Positions 5,306-6,654 of a DNA stretch of 6,654 nucleotides are shown here, in pieces. Under the pieces are notes generated by a model. The model saw only the letters and a list, made by a program, of their open reading frames with translations, did no database searches and was not told the DNA's origin. Source of the stretch: Bacteroidales bacterium UBA6340 (lineage in GTDB: Bacteria > Bacteroidota > Bacteroidia > Bacteroidales > Paludibacteraceae); NCBI GenBank assembly GCA_002440265.1, contig DJSG01000012.1, positions 20,939-27,592 of the forward strand, written 5' to 3'. Within the stretch, counting starts at the first letter, position 1, and each line of letters opens with the position of its first letter. Both the position numbers and the translations under genes were made by a program.

Positions 5306-6570
5306 ATCTTCAGTGTCAGTATCGTGAGGGCAGCCAATAGGAGGGTGACGATACAGAAACGGAGTACTATCTTGGTCTCGTGCTGAAGGTTGCCGTGGCC
5401 TTTGCAGAGTACGGAGCAGGTGGGGTCGTTGCGCAGGACCTGCTCTATGGATGTGCGGAAGTGGTCGTGCAGCGGCGTGCGCTTCCATACACGGATATGC
5501 TTGCCGCGCCGTTTGGCGAACTTATACACCTGCGTCTGCAGGATGACGCTCACGCTCTCCATGAGGAACACACCGCACAGGATAGGCAAGAGCAACTCCT
5601 TGTGAATGATGACAGCACACACACCTATGATACCGCCTATGGTGAGGCTGCCCGTGTCGCCCATGAAGATTTGCGCAGGGAAACCGTTCCACCAAAGGAA
5701 GCCTATCAACGCCCCCACGAATGCGGCAAGGAAGACTACCAGTTCCTCACTGCCAGGGATGTACATCACATCGAAATAGTCAGCAAACACCACATTGCCA
5801 CTGATGTACGCCAGTACGATAAGTGCCGCTCCGATAATCGCCGAGTTGCCCGCACACATACCGTCCATACCGTCGTTGAGGTTGGCTCCGTTGCTCACGG
5901 CAGCCACCACGAGCACCGTCAGGAGCACAACGAAGACCCAACCGGCTTTGTATTTGTTGGTCTCGCCGAGCCACGAGAACATGTCGGCGTAGTTGCAGTT
6001 GTGCGCTTTCACAAAGGGAATGGTGGTGCGGGTGGACTTGACGTCGGGCGACTTCTCCACCACCTCGATGTTGTTCTCGATGCGTGAGGTTACGACCTCG
6101 TTCATCACCGCGTCGGGACAGTAGCGGAGGGTGAGCCCGACGATAAGTCCGAGGGTGACTTGTCCTGCTATCTTTATCCAGCCGTTCAAGCCGTCCTTGT
6201 TGTGACGGAATGTCTTGATGTAGTCATCAGCAAAGCCGAGTGCGCCTAACAGTATGGTAGTCAGCAGCATAAGGAGCATATAGACGTTGGTCAGCCTGCC
6301 CATAAGCAGACAGGGAATGAGCATCGCCGCAATGATAACCACTCCGCCCATGGTGGGCACGCCTTTTTTGGCGACATTGAAGGGGTCGGTCTTCTCGTCG
6401 CGCTGCGTCTCGGAGATGTGCTTGCGGCGCAGCAGATTGATGAACCAGTTGCCCATCCAGATACTGATACCCAATGCCAATACGCCCGCTACGATGGCGC
6501 GGAACGATATGTACGTCATCAGTCGTGCTCCCGGCACGCTGCTCAGATGGGTGAATAACTCGTATAACAT
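5299..6570 (-). CDS. mraY: MraY, phospho-N-acetylmuramoyl-pentapeptide transferase
   Basis: 423 aa integral membrane enzyme that transfers phospho-MurNAc-pentapeptide from UDP to undecaprenyl phosphate, forming lipid I. The start aligns with known MraY proteins: MLYELFTHLS, then the SFRAIVAGVLALGISIWMG segment (22-40). Motifs: GVPTMGGV (70-77), the Mg-binding pair FADDYIK with D115/D116, NLNDGMDGMCAG (230-241), FMGDTGSLTIGG with D305 (302-313), MESVSVILQ (337-345) and TPLHDHFR (365-372). It is about 60 residues longer than the roughly 360-aa proteobacterial form. The extra parts are a periplasmic insert at about 155-205 and one near 373-398, before the last membrane helix; I recall both as usual in Bacteroidota. 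The HHH motif reads HDH here. About ten membrane segments are predicted. It is the first operon gene in the window; its stop codon lies in a G/C-rich repeat. Confidence 0.97.
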   Translation of the reverse strand: MLYELFTHLSSVPGARLMTYISFRAIVAGVLALGISIWMGNWFINLLRRKHISETQRDEKTDPFNVAKKGVPTMGGVVIIAAMLIPCLLMGRLTNVYMLLMLLTTILLGALGFADDYIKTFRHNKDGLNGWIKIAGQVTLGLIVGLTLRYCPDAVMNEVVTSRIENNIEVVEKSPDVKSTRTTIPFVKAHNCNYADMFSWLGETNKYKAGWVFVVLLTVLVVAAVSNGANLNDGMDGMCAGNSAIIGAALIVLAYISGNVVFADYFDVMYIPGSEELVVFLAAFVGALIGFLWWNGFPAQIFMGDTGSLTIGGIIGVCAVIIHKELLLPILCGVFLMESVSVILQTQVYKFAKRRGKHIRVWKRTPLHDHFRTSIEQVLRNDPTCSVLCKGHGNLQHETKIVLRFCIVTLLLAALTILTLKIR

Positions 6571-6574
6571 GTTG

Positions 6575-6606
6575 TTAAGTAATAGTTAATAATTAATGGT
6601 TAATAT
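6575..6606. repeat. TTAATRR heptamer array upstream of mraY
   Basis: Units on the plus strand: partial TTAAG (6575-6579), TAATAG (6580-6585), TTAATAA (6586-6592), TTAATGG (6593-6599) and TTAATAT (6600-6606). The stretch 6581-6604 differs from 2393-2416, upstream of murG, at one of 24 bases. The array begins 4 bp from the mraY start, in the same relative position and orientation as at murG. On the operon strand TAA falls in all three frames. Beyond it, 6607-6654 shows no promoter. An open frame entering from the window edge cannot be assigned; murE would be the expected neighbour. Confidence 0.8.
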
Positions 6607-6654
6607 CCGTAAGGTGATTTTTTGCTGTCGGGATGGGTTGCTTATCCCTTGCTG

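Noticed and set aside
5380..6087. 235-codon open frame on the plus strand opposite mraY
   Set aside because: Codon-aligned shadow of mraY, same cause as the frame opposite murD; the translation is charged, His-rich and without family features.
2391..6606. CRISPR array or iteron-type origin from the repeated units
   Set aside because: Units are 7-9 bases, contiguous without unique spacers, split over several gaps, and no cas or replication genes are present.
6607..6654. Possible 3' end of murE entering from the right edge on the minus strand
   Set aside because: Three frames remain open for a few codons and each ends in a stop (for example TAA at 6644-6642). None can be matched to a MurE C-terminus.

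Overview
The window is a chromosomal piece of a Bacteroidota genome, most likely order Bacteroidales. Three things suggest this. The gene order mraY-murD-ftsW-murG has Bacteroidota-type protein versions: MraY with a long periplasmic insert and HDH in place of HHH, MurD with SPCCASFDLF, and FtsW with PLISRGGTS. A perfect Bacteroides-type promoter (TTTGC, 20 bp, TAnnTTTG) precedes the first gene. Three of the five genes have no Shine-Dalgarno-like sequence, and A/T-rich leaders precede the starts of the flanking gene, murG and mraY. The genus cannot be told from the sequence.

Layout: 1-138 is a leader with the promoter and a short heptamer duplication. 139-1245 (+) encodes an exported N-terminal-cysteine amidase of the choloylglycine hydrolase / penicillin V acylase superfamily. 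After only 9 bp, convergent to it, lies the 3' end of a minus-strand cell-wall operon. Read in transcription order this is mraY (6570-5299), murD (5119-3749), ftsW (3703-2447) and murG (2382-1255). All five genes look intact, with complete active-site motifs. 6571-6654 is leader sequence upstream of mraY; murE would normally precede it, but nothing in these 84 bases can be identified.

The four operon genes carry consecutive steps of peptidoglycan synthesis. MurD adds D-Glu to UDP-MurNAc-L-Ala in the cytoplasm. MraY loads the finished UDP-MurNAc-pentapeptide onto undecaprenyl phosphate (lipid I). MurG adds GlcNAc (lipid II). FtsW polymerises lipid II at the division septum. The cluster normally continues murC-ftsQ-ftsA-ftsZ after murG. 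Here it stops at murG and meets an unrelated gene, so the division cluster is split at this point.

The least ordinary feature is the set of gaps. Each gap inside the operon is filled with short repeats. TTAATAR heptamers lie before murG and before mraY, sharing a 24-base core with one mismatch. TTAGGGR heptamers lie between murD and ftsW and run into the murD stop codon. The mraY-murD gap is filled by a composite unit: two related G/C-rich hairpin repeats in inverted orientation around a nonamer array. Its ends coincide with the mraY stop codon and the murD start codon. I found no CRISPR array, RNA gene, insertion sequence or defence system. Long open frames opposite the genes are codon-aligned shadows.
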